Both the position numbers and the translations under genes were made by a program. From Lachnospiraceae bacterium UBA4631 (lineage in GTDB: Bacteria > Bacillota > Clostridia > Lachnospirales > Lachnospiraceae), in the NCBI GenBank assembly GCA_002406015.1, contig DHMX01000022.1:299617-363616 (forward strand): 64,000 nt of DNA. Direction: 5' to 3'. Below are positions 43,922-53,193 of the stretch, one piece after another. The notes beneath the pieces are model-generated. The model made no database searches, was not told where the DNA came from, and worked only from the letters and a program-made list of their open reading frames with translations. The first letter of the stretch is position 1; every line of letters begins with the position of its first letter.

Positions 43922-45036
43922 TTTATTTCTTCCTTCTTTCCTGTTATTGCCTTCGGCAATGAATCATCAATTAATTTTGTTGCTATCCATCCGGCTATCA
44001 CCGTAACAACAAGAAACCATACGCATTCCAGCAAAAATGACTTGGATGCAAGCCAATTTACAAATGAAGACTTTGACAAGACTGCATTTATAATCAATAA
44101 ATGCCATATATAAATACCGTACTCATTTTTTGATATAACCATAAACGGAGACCATAGTTTGCTTTCAAAACAAATCCGGATTCTGGATAACCAGAATATA
44201 ATTCCGGTCAGCAACACCGCCAATACACTATGCCATACATATCCTGTCATGGAATCTGCATAAATACTTCTCTTTGCAGAATAAAGGACATACACGGAAA
44301 ATATGCCTAACATGATGATAAACATGGTTACCGGTAAAATACGTTTCTTCTGCATACACCATTGCCGTCTGTCACACCCGGCTAAAAACATTCCCCACAT
44401 AAAATTATCCAGTGTGGTTATGAGTTGTCTCCCGTAAATAAAATATTGTTCGGTGCCAATCACATGAAAGATTATATATTTGGCGGCAACTGTAATAAAT
44501 ATCGCACAAAGTATCGATATTACCGGAGCCTTTTTCATTCCTTTATACAAAAAGATGGAAACCACATAAAATTGGACAATGATTCCCATTGTCCAAAGCA
44601 CACCGCTTATGGAGCCATGTGTGTCCGGCCAGAAGTTGTGAATAAACAGGCAATGTGTAAAGATGCTTTTTGCACCACTCCTGCTTAAATAGACCGCTCC
44701 TTCTGTTAAAAATAAGACAACCGCAAGTGAAATATAATATTGAGGTGCAATGCGAATCCAGCGTTTTTTCATGTATTGTCTAATATTAATTGTACCGGTT
44801 CTTTCATATTCTTTATCCAGAGAAAAATATATGCCATATCCGCTCATAATAAAGAATAACGTAACACCAATTTCACCACCAAACATCAGAATTTCCGAAA
44901 GTACGGGGATTCTTACGTGAGGTCCATATCCGAACTGTGCCGATATTGCATATACATGATATATGATAATCAATATTATGCTTACACCTCTTACAAAATC
45001 AATACTTCTATTTCTCATTTGCGTTTCATCTTTCAT
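43918..45036 (-). CDS. Membrane acyltransferase (acyltransferase-3 family)
   Basis: A 372-residue polytopic protein with the family start 'RSIDFVRGVSIILIIIYHVY' (Arg-Gly and His), 'LFFIMSGYGIYFSL' and about ten membrane segments. It would acylate an extracytoplasmic sugar. The ATG at 45036 is chosen for AGGA seven bases upstream; ORF readings may begin at 45054. It overlaps the sulfatase-fold gene and follows the GT2-GT4 fusion gene closely. Confidence 0.86.
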   Translation of the reverse strand: MKDETQMRNRSIDFVRGVSIILIIIYHVYAISAQFGYGPHVRIPVLSEILMFGGEIGVTLFFIMSGYGIYFSLDKEYERTGTINIRQYMKKRWIRIAPQYYISLAVVLFLTEGAVYLSRSGAKSIFTHCLFIHNFWPDTHGSISGVLWTMGIIVQFYVVSIFLYKGMKKAPVISILCAIFITVAAKYIIFHVIGTEQYFIYGRQLITTLDNFMWGMFLAGCDRRQWCMQKKRILPVTMFIIMLGIFSVYVLYSAKRSIYADSMTGYVWHSVLAVLLTGIIFWLSRIRICFESKLWSPFMVISKNEYGIYIWHLLIINAVLSKSSFVNWLASKSFLLECVWFLVVTVIAGWIATKLIDDSLPKAITGKKEEIK

Positions 45037-45060
45037 TCTTTTTTCCTCAGGCATCCGAGA

Positions 45061-47715
45061 TTATTTAACAAATATATGCTTAATTTTTCCTGCTGTCCGA
45101 TAAAAAATATTACTGCGGATGCGTGTTAACGCTGCCCTATCTTCCGCTAAAGCAGCCTGTGCATCTGTCAAAGCCACCTGTGTATCATGCAATTGCTTAA
45201 GAATACTCTTTTTTTCCTGAACCACTTCATAATATCCATCATACCGGAGATTCTCCTGCGTCAGACCCTCATAAATTGCCTGTCGGTCAAAGTCATCGGT
45301 CTTTACTGTATCGGAGCATTCTTTTTCCTGATACATCGTATGATAGTCCTCTGCCATCTGTCGCAGAGAAATTTCTTTAAAGTCTACCGCTATTTGCTTC
45401 TTTTCCGCATATTCCTGTTCATTCTCCAAAATCTGTATCAAGTTCTTCGTCATCTCAGCACCGGACATATCAACGGGTACGGTCCAACCATAGCCATGTC
45501 TATGTACCCGCTGCCCTACCGCACCAATATCTGTAACAAATACCGGGATTCCACAGGTAATTGCTTCTGACAACGTATAGCAGAAGGTCTCCGGCCAGAT
45601 TGGCAGAATACAGACTACATCAATATGATATTGGGAAAGTAGCTGCGGAAGGTCCTGTTGCCGATAAGTTCCATGCTTGATTACATGTTCCTGCTGTACA
45701 TCGAGCAGGTCTTTATCTGCAATCGTTCCAAAGATATGCCAGTTAATCTTTTCTTCTCCTGCGGTAATCATATCCGTTGCCAGTTTGCTTCCTTTTTCCG
45801 GAACCATGCCTCCCAAAAAGGCTACATTATAGCCGCTTAATTCTTCCGGAGACTGCAAGGTTGCCCTTACACTTTTACCGTCCGTATAATAACAGGTATC
45901 ATACTTTAAGTATAAGGTAAGCTCAACCCCCGTTTCTAACATTTCCTTATCAAATATGCTACAGGTAAATCCTGAAAATATATATCGTTCATCCTTCAGG
46001 TTATATGCCACATCCTGTCGCATTATCTTTGTACACTCGTAGCACCTGCGTATATCCTTATACTTTACCTCCATATACGGTACAACATTGTCTGAACAAA
46101 CGCCTCTTATATATGCCCAGCCCTGAACCAGATATGGGTTTTCGGAAGAATTATATACAATATCCCAGTTGACCGTCATTTCATCAATAATCTCTGTTCG
46201 TATATTCTGTATATCAACCGTGGTATCCTGTAATTCCAGTCCATGTTCCACGACCCGAATCTGCTCTGCTATATCCGGGTAATAAGAAACCACAACTGAC
46301 TTTGCTGCTTCCGACGGAATTACAATCTGTGAACAAAGCTCAAACATCTTCCGACACTCGGTTCTCCAACGATTCAGGAATGCGTCACCAATTTCTATAT
46401 CACTTTTTTTCTTTAAACATTCTGCACAGCCTGCCATATTCTCGCAGCCATCGCAATATTTCTCCTCTGCATTCACCAGCTTTACATTCGGACAAATATA
46501 ATAATAATCGTGCATAGTAAGGATTACCGGTATCTTTAATTCTTTTGCGGCATATACCATATCAAAGCTTAAGCTATGGGTATGGTGTACATGCACCACA
46601 TCAATCTGAAATGCCTTTAAAAGATTTTCAAATAAAGCATACAACTGTCTATCCCGCACCCTTGGAAACAAATCTGCCTTTCCGATATAATATTTTAACG
46701 CAACCTCTTCCTCATCCCGATATAAGGTCACACGCAGATATTCTCTATCTCTTGCTGCTACATATACATTATATTTCGTCTTTAACTGATTTACCAAATC
46801 CCGGACATGAAACTGTGTACCACCCATATTGTTATACGCATCACCTCTAAAATCTGCGTGTGTTACATACATCAGATTCTTTCGGTTCGGGTCTGCCTTT
46901 GCATATATATCAATGTTATCACGAATATACTGATCCGGCTTTTCCATACAGTATTCATGATTCCGCTGCATTTGTGCAGGATAACGTTCATTTAATATCC
47001 GGTCATGTGCCTCTATCAGCTTACGCTTCTCTTCTCCAATAAAGGATACCGTACCCTTATGATAAATAAAGGTATCATCACACATAACATGGATATAACC
47101 ATATTGCTCTGCCCGATTACAGAAATCATTTTCTTCTCCGTAACCGCGTCCGAAGGTTTCTGCATCGAACAAACCGACTGCCTGAATTACCTCCCGCTTC
47201 ACATACATACAAAATCCAACGGCAACCGTAATACGAGGATACTTCTTTAAGCTGCACCGTTCAATTATATGTCCCAGCTCATCTACAGTCAGATGCTCCG
47301 GAACCTGATTATCCTGACAGGTAATCGGATACGAGCATAGAGTCGCACTATTCGACATTGGGGTTACCGTTCCAATCTCCGGCTTAGAGTATGCACATTG
47401 ATGTAATTTCTGAATCCATTCTGCTGTCACAACCGTATCGGAATTTAGTAAAATCACATCCCTGTCCTGTGAATACAGCATACCGGTATTGATATTATTT
47501 GAAAATCCACGATTGGTTTCATTATGAATACAGACTATATTATCCCGTTCCAAGCTTTGCAGATATTCCCATATCCGTTCATCCGGACTACAGTCATCAA
47601 TTAATATCAGTCTGTCCAACGATAAATCCATATACTGTTCAATACTGCCGATACACTTTTTCAAATCCTCATAGGCATTATAGATTGGAATAATAACATC
47701 TATTGGTGCTCTCAT
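45061..47715 (-). CDS. GT2-GT4 fusion glycosyltransferase with inserted beta domain and C-terminal coiled coil
   Basis: An 884-residue protein. Residues 1-250 form a GT2 domain ('VIIPIYNAYEDLKKCI', 'LLNSDTVVT'). A GT4 domain starts near 290 ('NNMGGTQFHVRDLVNQL', 'TMHDYYYICPN') with a Cys cluster 'CDGCENMAGCAEC', and resumes near 625 ('FLGGMVPEKGSKL', 'LPIWPETFCYTLSEAI'). Between the two GT4 halves, about 510-620 looks like an inserted beta-rich domain. The end (about 815-870) is a heptad-like coiled coil rich in Ala/Gln/Asp. Two activities may add alternating sugars of a chain. Its neighbours are the methyltransferase and Wzt genes. Confidence 0.83.
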   Translation of the reverse strand: MRAPIDVIIPIYNAYEDLKKCIGSIEQYMDLSLDRLILIDDCSPDERIWEYLQSLERDNIVCIHNETNRGFSNNINTGMLYSQDRDVILLNSDTVVTAEWIQKLHQCAYSKPEIGTVTPMSNSATLCSYPITCQDNQVPEHLTVDELGHIIERCSLKKYPRITVAVGFCMYVKREVIQAVGLFDAETFGRGYGEENDFCNRAEQYGYIHVMCDDTFIYHKGTVSFIGEEKRKLIEAHDRILNERYPAQMQRNHEYCMEKPDQYIRDNIDIYAKADPNRKNLMYVTHADFRGDAYNNMGGTQFHVRDLVNQLKTKYNVYVAARDREYLRVTLYRDEEEVALKYYIGKADLFPRVRDRQLYALFENLLKAFQIDVVHVHHTHSLSFDMVYAAKELKIPVILTMHDYYYICPNVKLVNAEEKYCDGCENMAGCAECLKKKSDIEIGDAFLNRWRTECRKMFELCSQIVIPSEAAKSVVVSYYPDIAEQIRVVEHGLELQDTTVDIQNIRTEIIDEMTVNWDIVYNSSENPYLVQGWAYIRGVCSDNVVPYMEVKYKDIRRCYECTKIMRQDVAYNLKDERYIFSGFTCSIFDKEMLETGVELTLYLKYDTCYYTDGKSVRATLQSPEELSGYNVAFLGGMVPEKGSKLATDMITAGEEKINWHIFGTIADKDLLDVQQEHVIKHGTYRQQDLPQLLSQYHIDVVCILPIWPETFCYTLSEAITCGIPVFVTDIGAVGQRVHRHGYGWTVPVDMSGAEMTKNLIQILENEQEYAEKKQIAVDFKEISLRQMAEDYHTMYQEKECSDTVKTDDFDRQAIYEGLTQENLRYDGYYEVVQEKKSILKQLHDTQVALTDAQAALAEDRAALTRIRSNIFYRTAGKIKHIFVK

Positions 47716-47769
47716 ACTCGTTTCCCTTCTTACTCTTAATCATTTCATTCTATCTTAGTTTCATCTGTA

Positions 47770-49926
47770 TTACGATTTCCTCGAAAAGAAGCCTTTCCGC
47801 CGCTTTCTTTTATCGGTATTTCTCGACTCCGATTCTGCCGAAGACTCATTTGTCTCCTTTATCGTATTCCTATATTCTTTTGCGAACAGCTCACATTTTT
47901 TAGATAATTCTCTCTGGAATTGTTCATCGGTCAGAATCATATCAATTTTGCCGCTAATCTGGATATAGGTTGCTGTTCCCTCCATGTATAGCTGATACTG
48001 TGGGTCCAATGAAAGAAACGTCTCCCAACCATCCTCTGATGGCATTGCATTTAATGCTACCGCCGTTACCGCTGTATCACTTTCCAGCTTTCTGATGTTC
48101 AATCGCACCATTCTCTTTTCCACAGGATCCCATCGTAGTCGGATAATATTCTTTCCAACCGGAAGTTCAAATCGAACCTGAAATTCATCCTCCTGCATCC
48201 GAAGCATGGAACAGAGTTTTTTATCTTCACTGTATCCGGTTCCATCATCATAGTAAAGAAAGCTTAATGTCTTTTTTAATACCAGACTGTTATCCAATAC
48301 TGCATTTAGACTAAATGGCTCCTTTTCTATACTGTATCGTTCCAAGGTATCTGCTCCTACATAAACCTTACTGAAATAATAATTCCAGCTCCGAAATATA
48401 GCTTCATGCTCTTCCTGAATCGCATATCGTTCATAAAACACCTTCTTTGGTGTCATCTTCCACAGCTCACTGTGCTTATTAAATAATTCATTCAGAATCC
48501 TCCATTGAATGAATTCTACTGGAATCGGAAATGGGAATACCCATTCATCATCAATCACATGATAGCATTCATCAATCGGAAATACGTTATCACAAATCAA
48601 GTCAATATTGGCAGGGCAGATACATAATACCTCTCCCATGGAGGTTGTTTTTCCAAACACCTTCTGAAAGGTCTCTGTATCATACGCTTTTACCTCTGCT
48701 TTGGAAAAGGCTGCTTCAAAAAAGGCATCCAGCTTATCAAAAATCGCATTTATTTCCTTCTTATCCAGGCATTCCTTAATCTCCGCATCCAGCGTAGCCT
48801 GCTTTAGATATTCATATTGAAGCATATCCTGTGAGTTGGAAACTACCGGCTTTAGCTTCTCTGCTCCGATATTTTCCTCCTTCATCATTCTTCCGATATG
48901 TGCCTGTGCAGCTTTTGTTATCGGAAGCTTTCTTACATATCGTTGCTGTTTCTCTGAATCATATATAATCTGGGTTAAAATCCGAAATTCTTCCTTCCGG
49001 TCATTGTTAATCTTTACATACAGCGTCTGTTCTGCTTCCTTTAATTGCTCTGCACTTGCAATCACCAGAAATGAGTTTGAAAATGCTGACATAACGCCTT
49101 CCTTCACCAAGCCCTTTGCAACAGCCTGTTCATTATATAAGAGATACCGGTCTCCATTCAGATTATAGTAATCTCTGCCATATCCATTACTCTGTAGGGT
49201 TTCGTCTGTAAAGATTTCATTCGGGAACTTATAATCCGGATACGGATAATAGAACTTTGTATATGCGAATCCTGCCCGCCCCAATAATTCTGTTAATTCC
49301 TGCTTACCAAAGGTACGAACCGAATGATTCTGTTCATAATTATTTAAACCCAAAAAGAACTGATTGGTATGATCCTCCGGTGCTCCGGCAAAATATTTCA
49401 AACCGTATTTGTTCTCAATTGCTATCATCAATTTCCCATCTTTCCGCAGATGCTTCTTGATGTTATTCAAAAAATCCACATATGGATTTTCTGAATCTGT
49501 AAAGCTGATGGCATATTCAAAGACACCATTTAAAATAATATAGTCAAAGGTTTGTCCAAACTCCATATCATTTAAATTTCCAACATAAATCTCCAGATTC
49601 TCTTTATCCAGATTCCGTTCATAATTAATGCTGGCTCTCCGCTTGGACAAATCAACAGATACCACCTGCTTCACCTTTGTGCAAAGCATACCTGTGATGG
49701 CTCCGCAGCCCGCACCAATCTCAAGTACGGATCCCTCCGGATCAAACGGATACCAATTTAAGATATTTTCCCGAACCGGAGACAAATGGTATACAATCGG
49801 ATAAGAAGCCTGCTCCAAGTCTGAAAGAGCGACCCCGTTTTTTACCATATTCAATAATTCATTTTCAATGTCACCATCCGAATAATAATCTTCTTCTGTA
49901 TAATAGTTCAGGTTGAAAATAGCCAT
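47770..49926 (-). CDS. Methyltransferase fused to a kinase-like domain (WbdD-like layout)
   Basis: A 718-residue protein. Residues about 45-230 form a class I SAM methyltransferase ('VLEIGAGCGAITGML' at 67-81, 'VVSVDLSK', 'DYIILNGVFEYA'). The middle part (about 285-520) reads like a degenerate protein-kinase fold: possible lysine K333 in 'RYVRKLP', a helical lobe, D442 with N447 at +5 ('NIDLICDNVF'), then D459/D460 ('HVIDDEW'). A beta-rich domain follows (about 540-690) and a strongly basic tail. Methyltransferase followed by kinase is the order in WbdD, which caps E. coli O9a chains. The adjacent Wzt-type ATPase fits such a role. The kinase call rests on motif spacing only. Confidence 0.68.
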   Translation of the reverse strand: MAIFNLNYYTEEDYYSDGDIENELLNMVKNGVALSDLEQASYPIVYHLSPVRENILNWYPFDPEGSVLEIGAGCGAITGMLCTKVKQVVSVDLSKRRASINYERNLDKENLEIYVGNLNDMEFGQTFDYIILNGVFEYAISFTDSENPYVDFLNNIKKHLRKDGKLMIAIENKYGLKYFAGAPEDHTNQFFLGLNNYEQNHSVRTFGKQELTELLGRAGFAYTKFYYPYPDYKFPNEIFTDETLQSNGYGRDYYNLNGDRYLLYNEQAVAKGLVKEGVMSAFSNSFLVIASAEQLKEAEQTLYVKINNDRKEEFRILTQIIYDSEKQQRYVRKLPITKAAQAHIGRMMKEENIGAEKLKPVVSNSQDMLQYEYLKQATLDAEIKECLDKKEINAIFDKLDAFFEAAFSKAEVKAYDTETFQKVFGKTTSMGEVLCICPANIDLICDNVFPIDECYHVIDDEWVFPFPIPVEFIQWRILNELFNKHSELWKMTPKKVFYERYAIQEEHEAIFRSWNYYFSKVYVGADTLERYSIEKEPFSLNAVLDNSLVLKKTLSFLYYDDGTGYSEDKKLCSMLRMQEDEFQVRFELPVGKNIIRLRWDPVEKRMVRLNIRKLESDTAVTAVALNAMPSEDGWETFLSLDPQYQLYMEGTATYIQISGKIDMILTDEQFQRELSKKCELFAKEYRNTIKETNESSAESESRNTDKRKRRKGFFSRKS

Positions 49927-49944
49927 GCGTTTACCTCATTTTTC

Positions 49945-51225
49945 TTATTCAATCGCTACCTTTGAATGCATATCATAGAATCCCACTGTATTATGCTCGG
50001 AGATTACCGTAATTTCACATACATCATATAATCGGTGATACACTTGAAACTCTCCGTCTTTATATCCGGTACAGCCAAGTGACAACAGATACCTTCCGCC
50101 CTGCAATGACATTTTCTGTTTAAAGGTAATTATCCGCTCGTCCCCTTCATGCTGTGGCTGTACATATTTATTTTCAAACATGGAGTTCGTACCTGTAATT
50201 TCCGTTCCACGCAAGTCCTTGATGGTAAATGCGAATATCGGGTCCTGAATATCCGTTGCAAATCTCACCTTCATTTTAACGGCGAAATCTGTATCCTTTT
50301 CAATGTTTCCGCTAATATTTCCGTTTGCATCTAAAATTGCAAAATCAACAATAGATGCATTCCCGTTTCCGTATTCTACCGTATCCGGATTTACGGACAA
50401 GGCTTCCTTCCACAGACGAGTATCCGCTATCGGTTGCGGTGCAGCTTCATGCTCCACAACCTCTGTTTCCGAAGTATCGGCTTCATCCATATGATTTACC
50501 AATAGCTTCTTATATAGGTCAATCATTTCCTTCGGAGTTCCTTCTGCCAGCTTTTCGCCCTTATTCAAAAGCACAACCCGGTCACAATATTTACTTACAC
50601 TGCTTAAATCATGACTTACAAACAGGATTGTCTTGCCTGCTTCCTTAAATTCCTCAAACTTGTGATAACATTTTGCCTGAAAGAATACATCTCCTACAGA
50701 TAATGCTTCATCGACAATCAATATCTCCGGTTCAATGTTAATTGCTACCGCAAATGCCAATCGGACAAACATACCGGAGGAATAGGTCTTAACCGGTTGA
50801 TTTACAAATTCTCCAATATCCGCAAACGCCAGAATGTCATCCAGCTTCGCATCAATTTCTTCCTTGGAGAAACCTATCATGGTTCCATTTAAATAAATGT
50901 TTTCAATACCTGTATATTCCATATTGAATCCGGCTCCAAGCTCCAGAAGAGCAGAAATTCGCCCATTTACCTTAATTTCACCTTCTGTCGGATTCAAAAC
51001 TCCGGTTATAATCTTAAGAATCGTTGATTTACCGGAGCCATTCGTTCCTATAATTCCAACTGTTTCCCCTTTATTTACTTCAAAATTAATATGATTCAAT
51101 GCATAATGCTCGGTATAGCACTTCTTTCGGCTCAGTCCCAATGCCTCTTTTAAGCGGTCCATATGCCTGTCATACAGCTTATACATTTTACTCACATTAA
51201 TAACCTGAATTACACCGTCACTCAT
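49945..51225 (-). CDS. Polysaccharide ABC transporter, ATPase with Wzt-type C-terminal carbohydrate-binding domain
   Basis: A 426-residue ATPase. The nucleotide-binding domain has 'GTNGSGKSTILKIITG' (Walker A), 'TYSSGMFVRLAFAVA' (signature) and 'PEILIVDEALSVGD' (Walker B). After an acidic linker (about 245-265) comes a beta-sandwich (about 280-425; 'SIVDFAILDANGNISG', 'GGRYLLSLGC', 'YHRLYDVCEI') of the Wzt C-terminal type. In O9a/O8 systems that domain recognises the capped chain end and so licenses export. The permease gene lies nine bases upstream and the methyltransferase-kinase-like gene 18 bases downstream. Confidence 0.9.
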   Translation of the reverse strand: MSDGVIQVINVSKMYKLYDRHMDRLKEALGLSRKKCYTEHYALNHINFEVNKGETVGIIGTNGSGKSTILKIITGVLNPTEGEIKVNGRISALLELGAGFNMEYTGIENIYLNGTMIGFSKEEIDAKLDDILAFADIGEFVNQPVKTYSSGMFVRLAFAVAINIEPEILIVDEALSVGDVFFQAKCYHKFEEFKEAGKTILFVSHDLSSVSKYCDRVVLLNKGEKLAEGTPKEMIDLYKKLLVNHMDEADTSETEVVEHEAAPQPIADTRLWKEALSVNPDTVEYGNGNASIVDFAILDANGNISGNIEKDTDFAVKMKVRFATDIQDPIFAFTIKDLRGTEITGTNSMFENKYVQPQHEGDERIITFKQKMSLQGGRYLLSLGCTGYKDGEFQVYHRLYDVCEITVISEHNTVGFYDMHSKVAIE

Positions 51226-51234
51226 AGATTTCTC

Positions 51235-52614
51235 CTATAATACATCTGCGAAATGTATCTTTAATCGATTAAATATTGTCATTCCAATTCCCAGCAATGC
51301 AATTGTGAGCAGCCAGAAATACGCAGTTCCGTATACATCATTCCAGAAGCAGGTCTTATATATCATGGCGTTTCGATACCCCTCTACAATATAAAACATC
51401 GGATTAATCTTTAATATCCATTGTAAGCCGGTAGGAAGCATCGTATAACTCCACATAATCGGAGTTGCCCACATTCCGACCTGTAAAACCACTCCTATAA
51501 CCTGTGATAAATCTCTGAAAAATACAACCACCGCAGAAGTTGCATAGCTGATTGCCAATGCCAGTACAAACATACAGAAGGAATAATATACTACCTGCAA
51601 AGAATACCAGTCTATTCCATATCCATAGCACAGATACAGCACCATCAATACCAGTACAAAAAAGACATGGATAAACAAGGCTGAAAACACCTTTACAATT
51701 GGCAGAATTGAAATTTTGAATACTACCTTTTTTACCAGATAGCTATACTCAATCAAAGTACCGGTGCCTCCACCCAAGGCTTCCGAAAAGAAAAACCATG
51801 GTATCAGACCGGATGCAAACCACAAAATAAACGGAAAGTTATCAATCGGATTGGAACGCAAGCCAACCTGAAATACAAACCAGTATACCACTATGGTGAT
51901 AACCGGATTCACAAATGCCCAGATAATTCCAAGATAAGAGCCTGCAAACCGCGTCTTAATATCATTCTTTGCCAGATTAAATATCAGTTTCCGGTTTTCA
52001 AATAACTCCATTGGCAGTACAGCAATCTTCTTTATCTTGATAAACGCAATCAACAAAAAAATATCCAGCACTACACAAATGGCAATATCCTTAATCAGGC
52101 ATTGTCGGTTATGAATCTTCTCTGCCTGATTCTGTATATCCTTTCGCGGAATCTCAATCGCACAGAAGGAATCTGTACCTTCGGTTGTAAATGTCAACGT
52201 TCCATCTGTTGCCTGTAACTCCTTTACGCCGGAAAGCTTCTCCTGCTCCAAAAGATACGTTCCGTACGGAATCCTTATGTCAGAATAATAAAACCAGATG
52301 TCCTGTACAGATATTTTCACGCCATCCAGGTCACCAAAATCCAGACGATACTGGCTGTACTCCTGTCCTAAATCAAACGTAAGCCGTTTCTGTTTATTTA
52401 CTGAATTATATACTATCGTCTGGCTATGTTCCTCTGTAAATTCAGAGGTATCCGAATAATACAGCTTCATATTGACGGCTGTATCTGCGGAAATCTGTAA
52501 AATCATAGACATCTTGGAATCATCCAAAGGACTCTTATAGTGCAGTACTAAATAATTCGATACAATTGCAAACAAGAGAATAACAATTGCAGCAAGAATT
52601 CTCTTTTTACTCAT
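51235..52614 (-). CDS. Polysaccharide ABC transporter permease with N-terminal extracytoplasmic domain
   Basis: A 459-residue permease. Residues from about 195 are a normal Wzm/TagG ABC-2 permease ('NLAKNDIKTRFAGSYLGIIW', six helices). In front there is an additional membrane helix (about 5-22), a 140-residue beta-rich extracytoplasmic domain (about 25-165) and another helix (about 173-192). Standard Wzm proteins are 260-280 residues. The added domain may bind emerging polymer. The ATG at 52614 overlaps the rmlC stop by eight bases; a GTG five codons earlier is possible. Confidence 0.82.
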   Translation of the reverse strand: MSKKRILAAIVILLFAIVSNYLVLHYKSPLDDSKMSMILQISADTAVNMKLYYSDTSEFTEEHSQTIVYNSVNKQKRLTFDLGQEYSQYRLDFGDLDGVKISVQDIWFYYSDIRIPYGTYLLEQEKLSGVKELQATDGTLTFTTEGTDSFCAIEIPRKDIQNQAEKIHNRQCLIKDIAICVVLDIFLLIAFIKIKKIAVLPMELFENRKLIFNLAKNDIKTRFAGSYLGIIWAFVNPVITIVVYWFVFQVGLRSNPIDNFPFILWFASGLIPWFFFSEALGGGTGTLIEYSYLVKKVVFKISILPIVKVFSALFIHVFFVLVLMVLYLCYGYGIDWYSLQVVYYSFCMFVLALAISYATSAVVVFFRDLSQVIGVVLQVGMWATPIMWSYTMLPTGLQWILKINPMFYIVEGYRNAMIYKTCFWNDVYGTAYFWLLTIALLGIGMTIFNRLKIHFADVL

Positions 52615-53164
52615 AATCTTTAATTCCACTCCACTTATGGTCTTTTTCTGAAATAATCAGGTCTTCCTTTGTCATACCCTCCGGCATTGGCCACTCCACA
52701 CCGATTTCCGGGTCATCCCACTTCAGACCACCTTCATCATTTGGATGATAGAAGTCCGTACACTTATAAGCAAATTCAGCACTGTCTGATAACACAATAA
52801 ACCCATGTGCAAAATTCTTCGGAATAAAGAACTGCTTCTTATTCTCCGCAGATAATACCACGCCAAACCATTTACCAAAGGTCTTAGAACCCTTCCGCAA
52901 ATCCACTGCCACATCAAATACTTCTCCGCTGACTACCCGCACCAGCTTATCCTGCGGAAACTGCTTTTGAAAATGAAGTCCGCGAAGCACACCCTTACTG
53001 GAGCTTGACTGATTATCCTGTACAAATTCCATATCAATACCGGCTTCTTTGTAATCATTGTAATTATAAGTTTCCATGAAGTATCCACGCTCATCCCCAA
53101 ACACCTGTGGGGTGATAATCTTCAAACCTTCTATTTCACATGTCTCTACTGTAATCTTTCCCAT
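52607..53164 (-). CDS. rmlC: dTDP-4-dehydrorhamnose 3,5-epimerase
   Basis: A 185-residue cupin epimerase. Family landmarks are 'QDNQSSSSKGVLRGLHFQ' (with the catalytic His), 'VAVDLRKGSKTFGKW', 'FIPKNFAHGFIVLSD' and 'YKCTDFYHP' with the catalytic Tyr. It acts third in dTDP-L-rhamnose synthesis. It lies 29 bases after rmlA and overlaps the permease start. Confidence 0.95.
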   Translation of the reverse strand: MGKITVETCEIEGLKIITPQVFGDERGYFMETYNYNDYKEAGIDMEFVQDNQSSSSKGVLRGLHFQKQFPQDKLVRVVSGEVFDVAVDLRKGSKTFGKWFGVVLSAENKKQFFIPKNFAHGFIVLSDSAEFAYKCTDFYHPNDEGGLKWDDPEIGVEWPMPEGMTKEDLIISEKDHKWSGIKDYE

Positions 53165-53193
53165 GATTTTCTACTCCTTTATATCTCTTTACT

